DNA of 8,607 nt from Candidatus Curtissbacteria bacterium RIFCSPHIGHO2_12_FULL_41_17 (GTDB lineage Bacteria; Patescibacteriota; Microgenomatia; Curtissbacterales; GWA2-41-24), in the NCBI GenBank assembly GCA_001774945.1, contig MFBL01000032.1:1-8607 (forward strand), in the 5' to 3' direction. Each line of letters opens with the position of its first letter. The first letter of the stretch is position 1. Below the pieces are notes generated by a model. It made no database searches and was not told the DNA's origin. It saw only the letters and a program-made list of their open reading frames with translations. Below are positions 1-6,330 of the stretch, piece by piece. The translations under genes were made by a program, and so were the position numbers.

Positions 1-751
1 GGATTTTTTTTTGAAATTTTAGGTTGGCAGTCAAAAGCTCTTCTTTCGTATTGACACTCTGCCACTCATTCTCGTCTTTGAGTTGGAATGTTTGGACTTT
101 TTGATTATCTCCTATTGCGATAGCGATTAAATCCGTTATGTATAACTCACCTGATACCGAGGAAGGTTTAATTTTTGTCAAATTTTGCAAAAGCCAATTC
201 TTGTCAAAAAAATAAAGACTGGCATTCACTTCATTAATCTTTTTTTGTGCCGCCGAGGCATCCTTTTCCTCGACAATAGCAATTAATCTATTACCTTTTC
301 TAATAATCCGACCCAACCCTGATGGATCTTCCTTGTGGACAGTTATGAAAGTAATTCTAGCTTTTGACATCTGGTGAAGCCGAAACACTTTTAAAATTGT
401 TTGAGGTTTATAAAATGCGCTATCATCGCCATACAGTACGACTACTGATTGGGTTTCTTTGACTAATTTCAGTCCATATTTGATAGCATCGGCAGTGCCT
501 AGCGGCCGGGGTTGGATGACTGTGTTACAGTCTGGAACTAACTTTTTTAGCGTTTTGGCACTGTCGGGACTGGCAACAAGAATAATTTGGGAAGGAGTAA
601 TTCTTTTGAGAATCTCAATTGTTCTTAAGATCATTGGCTTGCCGGCAATGTGATGAAGAATTTTGGAAAGTGACGACTTCATGCGGACACCCTTGCCCGC
701 AGCAAGAACTACTGCTGCAAACTTCAAATCTTTTTTAGAAATACTGTTCAT
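1..751 (-). CDS. GlmU-like sugar-1-phosphate nucleotidyltransferase (uridyltransferase domain, C-terminus cut by window edge)
   Basis: Only the first 250 codons are inside the window; no stop is reached before base 1. The protein has the N-terminal nucleotidyltransferase fold of GlmU, which makes UDP-GlcNAc from GlcNAc-1-phosphate and UTP in the cytoplasm. Visible motifs: LAAGKGVRM at residues 16-24 (nucleotide loop), Lys30 in LSKILH, then HHIAGKP, Gln80 with LGT at 84-86 (uracil contact), YGDD at 107-110, GLGRIIR, VEEKDA, an EVNASLYFF block, a GELYITD block and a final SVNTKEELL. These match GlmU in order and spacing. The usual GD-x-P-L after the metal Asp is changed to GDDSAF. Whether the left-handed beta-helix acetyltransferase half follows cannot be seen. 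The ATG lies one base after the murE stop (TAA-T-ATG), so translational coupling is likely; an AGGA in the murE end may be the ribosome site. Identity as a GlmU-type enzyme is firm; exact substrate is inferred. Confidence 0.88.
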   Translation of the reverse strand, partial: MNSISKKDLKFAAVVLAAGKGVRMKSSLSKILHHIAGKPMILRTIEILKRITPSQIILVASPDSAKTLKKLVPDCNTVIQPRPLGTADAIKYGLKLVKETQSVVVLYGDDSAFYKPQTILKVFRLHQMSKARITFITVHKEDPSGLGRIIRKGNRLIAIVEEKDASAAQKKINEVNASLYFFDKNWLLQNLTKIKPSSVSGELYITDLIAIAIGDNQKVQTFQLKDENEWQSVNTKEELLTANLKFQKKI

Positions 752-752
752 A

Positions 753-1955
753 TTATTTTTTCATCCTGTTTTGGATTGATTGTCTTACAACCTGAAACTC
801 ATCCCAAGGATATTCTCGTTTGCCATAACACATGCTTTTTTCGTGGCTTTTACCAAAAGTTGCTACGATATCTCCTTTTTGAGCCAAGTTGATGGCAAAT
901 TTGATTGCCTCCCCTCGATCATAAATAAAATAATAATCCTTCCCATCACTTTTACCTTTATCAATAAGACCTTGGGCAATTTGTTGACAAATATTCTCAA
1001 CCTTTTCTGTTCTTGGATCTTCCGCTGTTATTACCGATATACTTGCCCATTTTGCGGCGACCTCTCCCATAATTTTCCTCTTTGCTTTATCCCGAAGTCC
1101 AGCAGCTCCAAAAACAACAATTAGTTTTGCCTGTGGATCTTGGATTTTAGATTTTAGGGTCTTGAAGGCTTGCTCAAGAGCATTGGGCGTGTGGGCAAAA
1201 TCGACTATAACCTCAAAATCTTGCCCAAGATCAACACTTTCCATGCGGCCAACAACACCCTTGAATTGAGAAAGGGTTTTAAGAATAGTTGATTCTTTAA
1301 TCCCTAATACGGACGTCACTGCAGCTGCCGCCAAAGCATTTGAAAAATTGTAATCTCCATCTATTGCCAGTTTTATGGGAAGGTTTTTGAGATTAAAATC
1401 CGCCGATTTTTTAAGACTATATGCAATTATTTTGCCGGATGCCAATCTTTTAATTTTGGCAAAAGAGGCATCATCAGCATTAAGGATTGAGTATCGGACA
1501 TTTTTAAAAAGCTTTGCTTTGGCAGCAATATAATTATCATAAGTTTTGTGATAATCAAGATGTTCATGAGTAATATTGGTCAAAACGCCAACTTCGAATT
1601 TGATGCCAAAGACCCGATTTTGATCAAGACCATGAGAAGTCACCTCAATGACTGCATAGTCCGAGCCGGAATCAACGATTTTTTTAAGGAATCTTTGCAG
1701 GGCAATGGGGTCCGGCGTAGTTACATGAAAACCAGTGTCATAAACTTTTTCGCCGATTGCGGCATGAACTGATGAGATTAAAGCGACTTTTTTGCTTGCT
1801 CTTCTTAAGATCTCATAAATCATGTGGGCAGTGGTTGTTTTGCCGTCCGTACCGGTAACTCCAATAACTATTAATTTTTTAGAGGGAAAACCATAATAGA
1901 CGCACGCCAAAAGTGCCTGTGCGAGATGGTAGATATTTTTAATCTGCTGCCACAT
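753..1955 (-). CDS. murE: MurE-like Mur ligase lacking the N-terminal UDP-binding domain
   Basis: ATP-dependent Mur ligase, expected to add the third amino acid to UDP-MurNAc-dipeptide in the cytoplasm. With the ATG at 1955 the protein has 400 residues. Motifs in order: P-loop GVTGTDGKTTT at 32-42, TTPDP at 79-83, EVTSHGLDQNR, THEHLDYH at 129-136, Lys146 in YIAAKAKLF (the carbamylated-lysine position), GDYNFSNALAA, GRMESVD at 236, DFAHTPNALE at about 253, AEDPRTE at 311-317 and GKSHE at 368-372. The P-loop begins near residue 32 instead of about 110 as in E. coli MurE, so the uridine-binding domain 1 is absent. The third-residue specificity motif DNPR reads EDPR, so the amino acid added (mDAP, Lys or other) cannot be assigned. 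An in-frame TTG at 2027 would add 24 residues, but these overlap the upstream gene and look non-homologous; the ATG leaves a 26-bp gap to that gene. No clear Shine-Dalgarno precedes it. Confidence 0.85.
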   Translation of the reverse strand: MWQQIKNIYHLAQALLACVYYGFPSKKLIVIGVTGTDGKTTTAHMIYEILRRASKKVALISSVHAAIGEKVYDTGFHVTTPDPIALQRFLKKIVDSGSDYAVIEVTSHGLDQNRVFGIKFEVGVLTNITHEHLDYHKTYDNYIAAKAKLFKNVRYSILNADDASFAKIKRLASGKIIAYSLKKSADFNLKNLPIKLAIDGDYNFSNALAAAAVTSVLGIKESTILKTLSQFKGVVGRMESVDLGQDFEVIVDFAHTPNALEQAFKTLKSKIQDPQAKLIVVFGAAGLRDKAKRKIMGEVAAKWASISVITAEDPRTEKVENICQQIAQGLIDKGKSDGKDYYFIYDRGEAIKFAINLAQKGDIVATFGKSHEKSMCYGKREYPWDEFQVVRQSIQNRMKK

Positions 1956-1981
1956 TGGAGCATGTGAAATTGTAACAAATT

Positions 1982-2662
1982 TTACAGGTAAGCTGCTGGC
2001 GGATGGAAAGGAGCTTGCCCGCGCCAAAATTGGATAAAACCAGCCGGTCCCGATTGCTCATAGACTGAAAGCAAACGGTGAATGTAAGGATCGCGAATTT
2101 CTTCTCTCATCTTGGCCGCGATTGGAAGAATCTGCAGCCATCCTTCAGCTTCGAAGCGATGTTTATTGACAAGCATATTAACCGTTATATTCTTTTTAGT
2201 CCGACTAAGCTTTTGAAATACATAGAGGTTTTTCATTAAATAAAGCGCTTGATCTGTCTGGCTCAAAGTTTCATTTGAGGTAAAGTCAGACTGGTAATCT
2301 ATTCCGTATGAACCCGATCCAAGATCAGCCCTTCCGGTATAAACAACATCAACCGGTTCTCTATCAAAATAATAAGGGGAAACTTCAACAAATCCATAGC
2401 TTGTTAAAATAGCTAATTTGCTGGCAGCTTCTCTGATTTCTGGCAAATCGCAACTTTTCATAAAATCAATAATTCTAGGAAAGTTTTCCAAAGCTTCTTC
2501 TATTGAATCAATTCTCGAAAGAGAATTCTTTGGTTGAGAGTTAGGTACTTGCTCGGTCGACGGACAAAAAGGTTCTTGATCATTGTCCGCTCTGCAAGCT
2601 GCAAAAGCAAGTAAAGCTGTACCCAAGGCAAGCACTCCGAGAACAGGTTTCCGTCTTTCCAT
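1982..2662 (-). CDS. Unrecognised exported or lipoprotein-like protein inserted in the dcw cluster
   Basis: 226 residues, not recognised. The N-terminus is a classic export signal: MERRK, a hydrophobic stretch at residues 7-22, then AFAAC with Cys23. This could be a lipobox, although Phe at -3 is unusual, or a signal peptidase I site (A-F-A). After the signal comes a polar, low-complexity linker (about 24-50) with Cys33, then a mixed helical domain with Cys71; Cys33 and Cys71 could form a disulphide outside the cell. The central part contains a Tyr/Gly/Asp-rich segment (YFDREP, YTGRADLGSGSYGIDY). The C-terminal part is helical and ends with a Pro/Trp-rich tail. No HExxH, serine-protease or penicillin-binding motif is seen. 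It sits between ftsI and murE, a place normally without an extra gene, and has its own promoter and leader hairpin. An AAGGCGG eight bases before the ATG is a fair ribosome site. A role in envelope or septum biology is inferred only from position and export signal. Confidence 0.8.
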   Translation of the reverse strand: MERRKPVLGVLALGTALLAFAACRADNDQEPFCPSTEQVPNSQPKNSLSRIDSIEEALENFPRIIDFMKSCDLPEIREAASKLAILTSYGFVEVSPYYFDREPVDVVYTGRADLGSGSYGIDYQSDFTSNETLSQTDQALYLMKNLYVFQKLSRTKKNITVNMLVNKHRFEAEGWLQILPIAAKMREEIRDPYIHRLLSVYEQSGPAGFIQFWRGQAPFHPPAAYL

Positions 2663-2689
2663 AATAAAAACCGCCTTAAAGACGGCTTT
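2663..2689 (-). promoter_or_regulatory. Leader hairpin with U-tract overlapping the ribosome binding site of the exported-protein gene
   Basis: On the minus strand AAAGCCGTC (2689-2681) can pair with GGCGGTTTT (2675-2667) around a 5-nt loop: nine pairs including two G-U wobbles, running straight into TTTTTATT and the ATG at 2662. The shape resembles an intrinsic terminator, read only on the minus strand because the wobbles become mismatches on the other. Its 3' arm contains the likely Shine-Dalgarno AAGGCGG. It may terminate readthrough from ftsI, attenuate the short transcript from the local promoter, or mask the ribosome site. Confidence 0.6.
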
Positions 2690-2708
2690 CTCCTTTGTTT
2701 GGCTGTTT

Positions 2709-2736
2709 ATTGTAGCACTTCTCGTGGTGAAGTCAA
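2709..2736 (-). promoter_or_regulatory. Sigma70-type extended -10 promoter for the exported-protein gene
   Basis: Minus strand: TTGACT at 2736-2731, a 16-bp spacer, and TACAAT at 2714-2709 preceded by TGC, which gives an extended -10. One mismatch from each consensus hexamer. The start of transcription would be near 2702, giving a leader of about 40 nt. It lies just after the ftsI stop (2749) and outside any gene, so it would drive the exported-protein gene and probably also murE and the GlmU-like gene. Confidence 0.65.
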
Positions 2737-2748
2737 CTCAAGAAAAAA

Positions 2749-4488
2749 TTATTCTGAGGATAGAATACTGTAATAATTAAACAGCTCCTTGGCGATCTCA
2801 AAAAAAGTGGGGGCGGCAGTTTCTGAACCAAACGGGGAGGATGACGGCTGCGAAAACCTCACCATCATAACAAATTTAGGATCATCTGCCGGAGCAAAGC
2901 CGATAAAGCTGGCAATGGTTTTGTTAGGATCGTAATGCCCTGCAACCGGAATTTGAGCCGTTCCGGTTTTACCAGCTATTCGATACCCTTTTGGGGCAAA
3001 AAATCGCGCTTCTCCCTTCCTGACAGCATTGACCATCATTTCAGTAATTCGAGAGGCAGTTTTAGCGCTAATCACTTGCTTTGAACCCTGCGACTTGACT
3101 CTTTCTTTATGTTCGTCTTCACCAATTTCGACAACAAGCCGCATAGGCACGAGTTTCCCGCCGTTGGCAATTGCCGAAACGGACTGAACCATTTGAATTG
3201 GCGTAACCGCAATTCCTTGACCGAAAGAGGCAGTAGCCAAATCAATATTGCGCCACTCTTGTTTTGCTCTAATATTTCCACCGGCTTCAGACTGCAGATC
3301 GATTCCGGTTAGCTTTCCGAATCCAAATTTGGCAATATAGTCGTAAAATTTATCAACTCCAAGTTTTTCGGCAACATACGTCATACCAACATTGTCGGAA
3401 TTTTGAATTATTTCTGTCATTGTCGAATTTGGGTGATATTTCTTGTTCCAAGTGGATATTTCGTAACCGTCAATAGTCACGGGTCCTGTGCATGGACATC
3501 TCGTGTTTGGCTCGACTTGTGAAAGATCGAGGGCGGCTGACATAGTAATTAATTTGAATATTGATCCTGGTTCGAATGTATCTGAAACTGCCGGGTTTCT
3601 ATAAAGTTTTTCTTCAAATTCACTTCTTAAAGCTGGATTGAAGTTTGGATAAGTTGCCATTGCTAAAATGTGTCCAGTCGCGGGTTCTGCGACAATAACC
3701 GTTCCATCTTTTGCTCCATATTTCTCGACAGCCTTTTTAAGCTTATCTTCGGCAATAAACTGGACTGTTCTATCGATTGAAAGATATAGAGAATCACCCT
3801 GTTTTGGTGGAATTGGCTTATATTTGCCTACAAGAATGGGCAGTCCGAATGGATCCTGCTCCTGTCCAAGCCGGCCGTTTTTACCGCGAAGATGACTGTC
3901 CCAGTAGCCTTCAATTCCATTGTAGCCGACATCACGTCCGAATTTATCAAAACCCATAAAACCTAATAGCTGGGCCGCCATTGAAGCCTCGGGATAAAAG
4001 CGTTTTTCGTCTCTTTCAAACCCCAAACCGGCAATTGCCAGTTCCTGAATTTTACCTTTAACCTGGCTCGGAACCTTTCTTGCAAGCTGAACCCAGTAAA
4101 GATTCTTATTGTTTAACTTATTGAGCAATTCTTCTTCCTCATTTTTAATTGCTTCATCCTTTTGCTTAATTAGATCTTCTGATATCTGAGCCGAAAGTGT
4201 TGCGTATTTTTCGGAAATAAGAAGAGGCGCAAGTTCCTTGGCAATCTCTTGAGAACTTTTATTAATCTCATGAGGTTTTCCATACAGTAAAAAAGCCTCT
4301 TCGTTTGCCGCCAGCGGGAAGCCGTCGGCGGCGTGAATTTGTCCACGAGACGCAGGAATTTCACTCTCCCGCAAAATAGACTCATTTTCCTTCTTAAAAC
4401 TGGAAAAGAATTGCCAATAGGCAAGCCGTAAAATAATTATTAAAAAGGCGCAAAAAATTATTATTTGCAATATTTTAATCCGAGCCAT
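2749..4488 (-). CDS. ftsI: Septal/elongation peptidoglycan transpeptidase (class B PBP, FtsI/PBP2 type)
   Basis: 579-residue class B penicillin-binding protein that cross-links peptidoglycan outside the membrane. One N-terminal membrane anchor at about residues 5-27, then the PBP dimerisation/pedestal domain starting with ASRGQIHAADGFPLAANEE (46-64). The transpeptidase domain has all three active-site motifs: SIFK with Ser309 and Lys312, SDN at 364-366, and KTGT at 507-510. FEPGSIFK, ATASFGQGIAVTP and SFIGFAPADDP are typical of FtsI/SpoVD-type proteins. No PASTA domain follows the transpeptidase. Length is normal for the family. The ATG at 4488 has an AAGGA ribosome site six bases upstream. 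Its place after mraZ-rsmH-ftsL favours FtsI (division) over an elongation PBP2. It is 62 bp after the ftsL-like gene and 86 bp before the unknown exported gene. Confidence 0.95.
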   Translation of the reverse strand: MARIKILQIIIFCAFLIIILRLAYWQFFSSFKKENESILRESEIPASRGQIHAADGFPLAANEEAFLLYGKPHEINKSSQEIAKELAPLLISEKYATLSAQISEDLIKQKDEAIKNEEEELLNKLNNKNLYWVQLARKVPSQVKGKIQELAIAGLGFERDEKRFYPEASMAAQLLGFMGFDKFGRDVGYNGIEGYWDSHLRGKNGRLGQEQDPFGLPILVGKYKPIPPKQGDSLYLSIDRTVQFIAEDKLKKAVEKYGAKDGTVIVAEPATGHILAMATYPNFNPALRSEFEEKLYRNPAVSDTFEPGSIFKLITMSAALDLSQVEPNTRCPCTGPVTIDGYEISTWNKKYHPNSTMTEIIQNSDNVGMTYVAEKLGVDKFYDYIAKFGFGKLTGIDLQSEAGGNIRAKQEWRNIDLATASFGQGIAVTPIQMVQSVSAIANGGKLVPMRLVVEIGEDEHKERVKSQGSKQVISAKTASRITEMMVNAVRKGEARFFAPKGYRIAGKTGTAQIPVAGHYDPNKTIASFIGFAPADDPKFVMMVRFSQPSSSPFGSETAAPTFFEIAKELFNYYSILSSE

Positions 4489-4550
4489 CGCAAATCCTTA
4501 CCCCTTACTTAAGTTTAGCAAAGATCATAAATAAGACGTAAATTAACAGA

Positions 4551-4856
4551 TTACGGAGTTGTTGCTTGTAAATAGTTCTTAAAACCTAAATCACCAGCTT
4601 CAGCTGAAAGGGTTGCAAGAGAAGATTCATTGGCTATCTGGTTTTTTAAAATTCTATTTTCAGCTTCAAGCTTTTTTATGTCATCTTCAATTTCTGCAAG
4701 CCTTAATCCTCCTGTCGAAAGACCGTTAGCAAACACAAGCTGAGTAAAGAAAAGGCTGATTACCAGTATGGCTATTGCCAATACGACTTTAACCTTGATC
4801 TTGCCGATCAAATTAAAGCTATTATTTTTATTTTTAACTATTCTAAAATCTTTCAT
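4551..4856 (-). CDS. ftsL: FtsL/DivIC-like septum protein
   Basis: 101 residues with the FtsL layout: a short basic cytoplasmic N-terminus, one membrane segment at about 22-43, and an extracytoplasmic coiled coil at about 52-78 (AEIEDDIKKLEAENRILKNQ) with leucine/isoleucine heptads, ending in ATLSAEAGDLGF, like the conserved end of FtsL-type proteins. Sequence identity in this family is low, so the assignment rests on topology plus location between rsmH and ftsI, where ftsL normally sits. It probably bridges the divisome core and activates the transpeptidase encoded next. The ATG follows the rsmH stop by one base (TAA-A-ATG), with GGAG in the rsmH end as likely ribosome site, so coupling is expected. 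Confidence 0.8.
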   Translation of the reverse strand: MKDFRIVKNKNNSFNLIGKIKVKVVLAIAILVISLFFTQLVFANGLSTGGLRLAEIEDDIKKLEAENRILKNQIANESSLATLSAEAGDLGFKNYLQATTP

Positions 4857-4857
4857 T

Positions 4858-5730
4858 TTAAATTTTCTCCGCTACGCGGAGTTTTGCGCTGCGGGACCTT
4901 GGATTTTTTAATATTTCCGAGGCCCCTGGGGTGACTGGTTTTTTGGTTAAAACCAAAAGTTGTTTTTCTTGCTTGAAGAACCGTTTGACTAATCCATCTT
5001 CAAGCGAATGAAAACTAACTATTGCCAGTCGACCCCCTTTCTTTAAAATTTCAATAGTCTGCGGTAGAGCATTTTCTAGATTTATAAGTTCACTATTGAC
5101 AACTATTCTTAAAGCTAAAAAGCTTTTAGTTGCGCAATCAAGCTTTGTTCTTATGTTTTTCTTGCCGTACACCTCCCGAATAATATTTGCTAATCTTTGT
5201 GTCGAGTTAATAGGCGCTATTTGACGGGCGCGACAAATAGCGCGAGCAATTGCCCGACTAAACTTTTCCTGACCATACGTACTAAAAATTTCATATAGTC
5301 TCCTTTCGTCAAAATTATTTACAAGGTCATACGCTGTGACTTCCAGATTTGGGTCCATGCGCATGTCCAAGGGCCCAACTTTTGCAAAAGCAAAGCCTCT
5401 TTTTGCATCCGCAAGCTGATCACTGGAAATTCCAAGATCAAAAAGAATTCCGTCAACTCGACTAAAACCCTTTTTTTGGGCAATTTCGCCAATGTTGGCG
5501 AAATTCCCCTGGGCCAAGACGAGCTTGTGATTTATAACCTGCGACCCGTAACTCTTTTTAAGGTACTTTATGGCTTCAGGATCCCGATCTATTGCCAAGA
5601 CTTGTGCCCCGCGTCTTAAAAACTCTTCTGTATGTCCTCCTGCGCCTGCCGTCGCGTCAATTATCACTTTCCCTGCTTTTGGATCCAAAAACCTGACTAC
5701 TTCTTGTAAAAGTACGGGCACGTGTATCAC
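4858..5730 (-). CDS. rsmH: 16S rRNA (cytosine-1402-N4)-methyltransferase RsmH (MraW)
   Basis: 290 residues from a GTG start. S-adenosylmethionine-dependent methyltransferase acting on C1402 in the decoding centre of 16S rRNA. Visible: HVPVLLQEV at residues 3-11 (family N-terminal hallmark), motif I DATAGAGGHTEEFL from residue 25, the acidic ribose contact in LAIDRDPEAI, FDLGISSDQL, the GFAF...GPLDMRMDP block, LRIVVNSEL, and GGRLAIVSFHSLEDGLVKRFF near the C-terminus, which ends NPRSRSAKLRVAEK as in other RsmH. The GTG at 5730 overlaps the mraZ TGA by four bases (GTGA) and has an excellent AGGAGG six bases upstream. An in-frame TTG at 5781 would add 17 residues inside mraZ and has no support. 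Confidence 0.95.
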   Translation of the reverse strand: MIHVPVLLQEVVRFLDPKAGKVIIDATAGAGGHTEEFLRRGAQVLAIDRDPEAIKYLKKSYGSQVINHKLVLAQGNFANIGEIAQKKGFSRVDGILFDLGISSDQLADAKRGFAFAKVGPLDMRMDPNLEVTAYDLVNNFDERRLYEIFSTYGQEKFSRAIARAICRARQIAPINSTQRLANIIREVYGKKNIRTKLDCATKSFLALRIVVNSELINLENALPQTIEILKKGGRLAIVSFHSLEDGLVKRFFKQEKQLLVLTKKPVTPGASEILKNPRSRSAKLRVAEKI

Positions 5731-6125
5731 TGCGCCCCTCCTAAACTTCCCTTGTGCTTTTCCCAATTTGCCCAATCCCAAATCTCAAAATGGTCACCAG
5801 CTCCGATAATTACCGGTTTTTCGACCTGAGCGTATTCCAATAAATAGCCAGGTATAACAAACCTGCCCTGATCATCGAGTCGGACAGATTCAGCTGTTGA
5901 GAAAAAGAGGCGGCGAAGATCGCGTGAGCTTCTGTCGGTAAGAGGCTCGCTAAGACGTTTTGCCGATTCTTTTTCCCAGCTTTGGGTATCAAAACCGAAG
6001 ATGCACTTTTCAAAACCAAAAGATAATATGATTTCGCTTGTCGCAAGATATTCACGTATTTTTTTTGGTAAAGCAATCCTTCTAGTATTAGGATCAAATG
6101 AAGGTTCCCAACTGCCCAGAAACAT
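5727..6125 (-). CDS. mraZ: Transcriptional regulator MraZ
   Basis: 132 residues, slightly shorter than the common 140-150. DNA-binding regulator of the dcw cluster that forms a ring of double SpoVT-AbrB folds. Two half-domains are visible: FDPNTRRIALPKKIREYL at about 10-27 and DDQGRFVIPGYLLEYA at about 84-99, followed by GAGDHFEIWDWANWE, a typical MraZ ending. In other bacteria MraZ binds tandem repeats upstream of its own gene, and such repeats are present at 6272-6311, so autoregulation is likely. The ATG at 6125 has GGAGGA only three bases upstream, slightly close but strong. The stop overlaps the rsmH start. Confidence 0.95.
   Translation of the reverse strand: MFLGSWEPSFDPNTRRIALPKKIREYLATSEIILSFGFEKCIFGFDTQSWEKESAKRLSEPLTDRSSRDLRRLFFSTAESVRLDDQGRFVIPGYLLEYAQVEKPVIIGAGDHFEIWDWANWEKHKGSLGGAQ
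5737..5743 (-). promoter_or_regulatory. Ribosome binding site that fixes the rsmH GTG start
   Basis: TAGGAGG inside the last codons of mraZ, six bases before the GTG at 5730. It is among the strongest Shine-Dalgarno matches in the window and makes the GTG, overlapping the mraZ stop, the preferred start. Confidence 0.8.
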
Positions 6126-6216
6126 TTGTCCTCCGTAACAAAGGTGTTGGAGGATCTCCTTCCCTTACTCGCCTCGACTTCCGGGCAGCAATCAAGCAGG
6201 TGGAACTTGAAAGGAC
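6126..6216 (-). promoter_or_regulatory. Structured 5' leader of mraZ with sequestered Shine-Dalgarno
   Basis: Read on the minus strand, the leader has several complementary segments: TCAAG (6210-6206) with CTTGA (6196-6192); TGCC (6187-6184) with GGCG (6173-6170); and TCCTCC (6154-6149) with the mraZ Shine-Dalgarno GGAGGA (6134-6129), strengthened by AAC/GTT inside. A competing pair GGAG (6159-6156) with CTCC (6152-6149) would release the Shine-Dalgarno, and GTCCT (6216-6212) could pair with AGGAC (6132-6128). A structured RNA called the mraW motif is known from dcw operons of Actinobacteria; I cannot tell whether this leader is related to it. Confidence 0.45.
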
Positions 6217-6266
6217 TTATTTATTTAAACTTTTATTGCCTGCTTAACTCTTTCAGAAGTATTGTT

Positions 6267-6283
6267 AATGGTGATTCACCATT
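6267..6283. repeat. Perfect palindrome made by an inverted fifth MraZ-type box
   Basis: AATGGTGA-T-TCACCATT on the plus strand: two 8-bp arms around one base. It joins the gene-proximal direct repeat (TGGTGAATCA) to an oppositely oriented TGGTGA, so the operator ends in a convergent pair. Confidence 0.8.
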
Positions 6284-6311
6284 TCTCACCATCTATTACC
6301 ATTTTTCACCA
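6272..6311 (-). promoter_or_regulatory. MraZ operator: four tandem 10-bp TGGTGA-type boxes
   Basis: Minus strand, four units exactly in phase: TGGTGAAAAA (6311-6302), TGGTAATAGA (6301-6292), TGGTGAGAAA (6291-6282), TGGTGAATCA (6281-6272). Ten-base spacing puts each core on the same face of the helix. Tandem GTG/GGG-containing repeats upstream of mraZ are the known MraZ target in several bacteria. They lie 147 bp upstream of the mraZ ATG. Confidence 0.85.
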
Positions 6312-6330
6312 ACCAGAATTGATTTGTCAA
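6301..6330 (-). promoter_or_regulatory. Candidate promoter of the dcw cluster
   Basis: A perfect TTGACA (6330-6325) directly precedes the operator on the minus strand. The best -10 is AAAAAT (6306-6301) after an 18-bp spacer, a 4 of 6 match lying inside the first two boxes. Bound MraZ would cover the -10 and start point. The -35 is convincing, the -10 weak. Confidence 0.5.

Noticed and set aside
1956..2027. N-terminal extension of the MurE-like protein from TTG at 2027
   Set aside because: It overlaps the upstream gene, shows no family similarity (Ser/Ala/Pro-rich) and has no ribosome site; the ATG at 1955 starts where homology-like sequence begins.
1982..2662. Metalloprotease idea for the unknown exported protein
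   Set aside because: No HExxH or other zinc-binding pattern is present in its helical part.
4512..4520. Possible extended -10 (TGC-TAAACT, minus strand) in the ftsL-ftsI gap
   Set aside because: Only four of six matches and no -35 at a proper distance; too weak to list as a promoter.
5731..5781. N-terminal extension of RsmH from TTG at 5781
   Set aside because: Lies inside mraZ; the GTG at 5730 has AGGAGG six bases upstream and gives the conserved HVPVLLQEV near the N-terminus.
6272..6311. Short tandem repeats considered as a CRISPR fragment or microsatellite
   Set aside because: The 10-bp unit without spacers and the location upstream of mraZ fit a MraZ operator; no CRISPR-length repeat exists.
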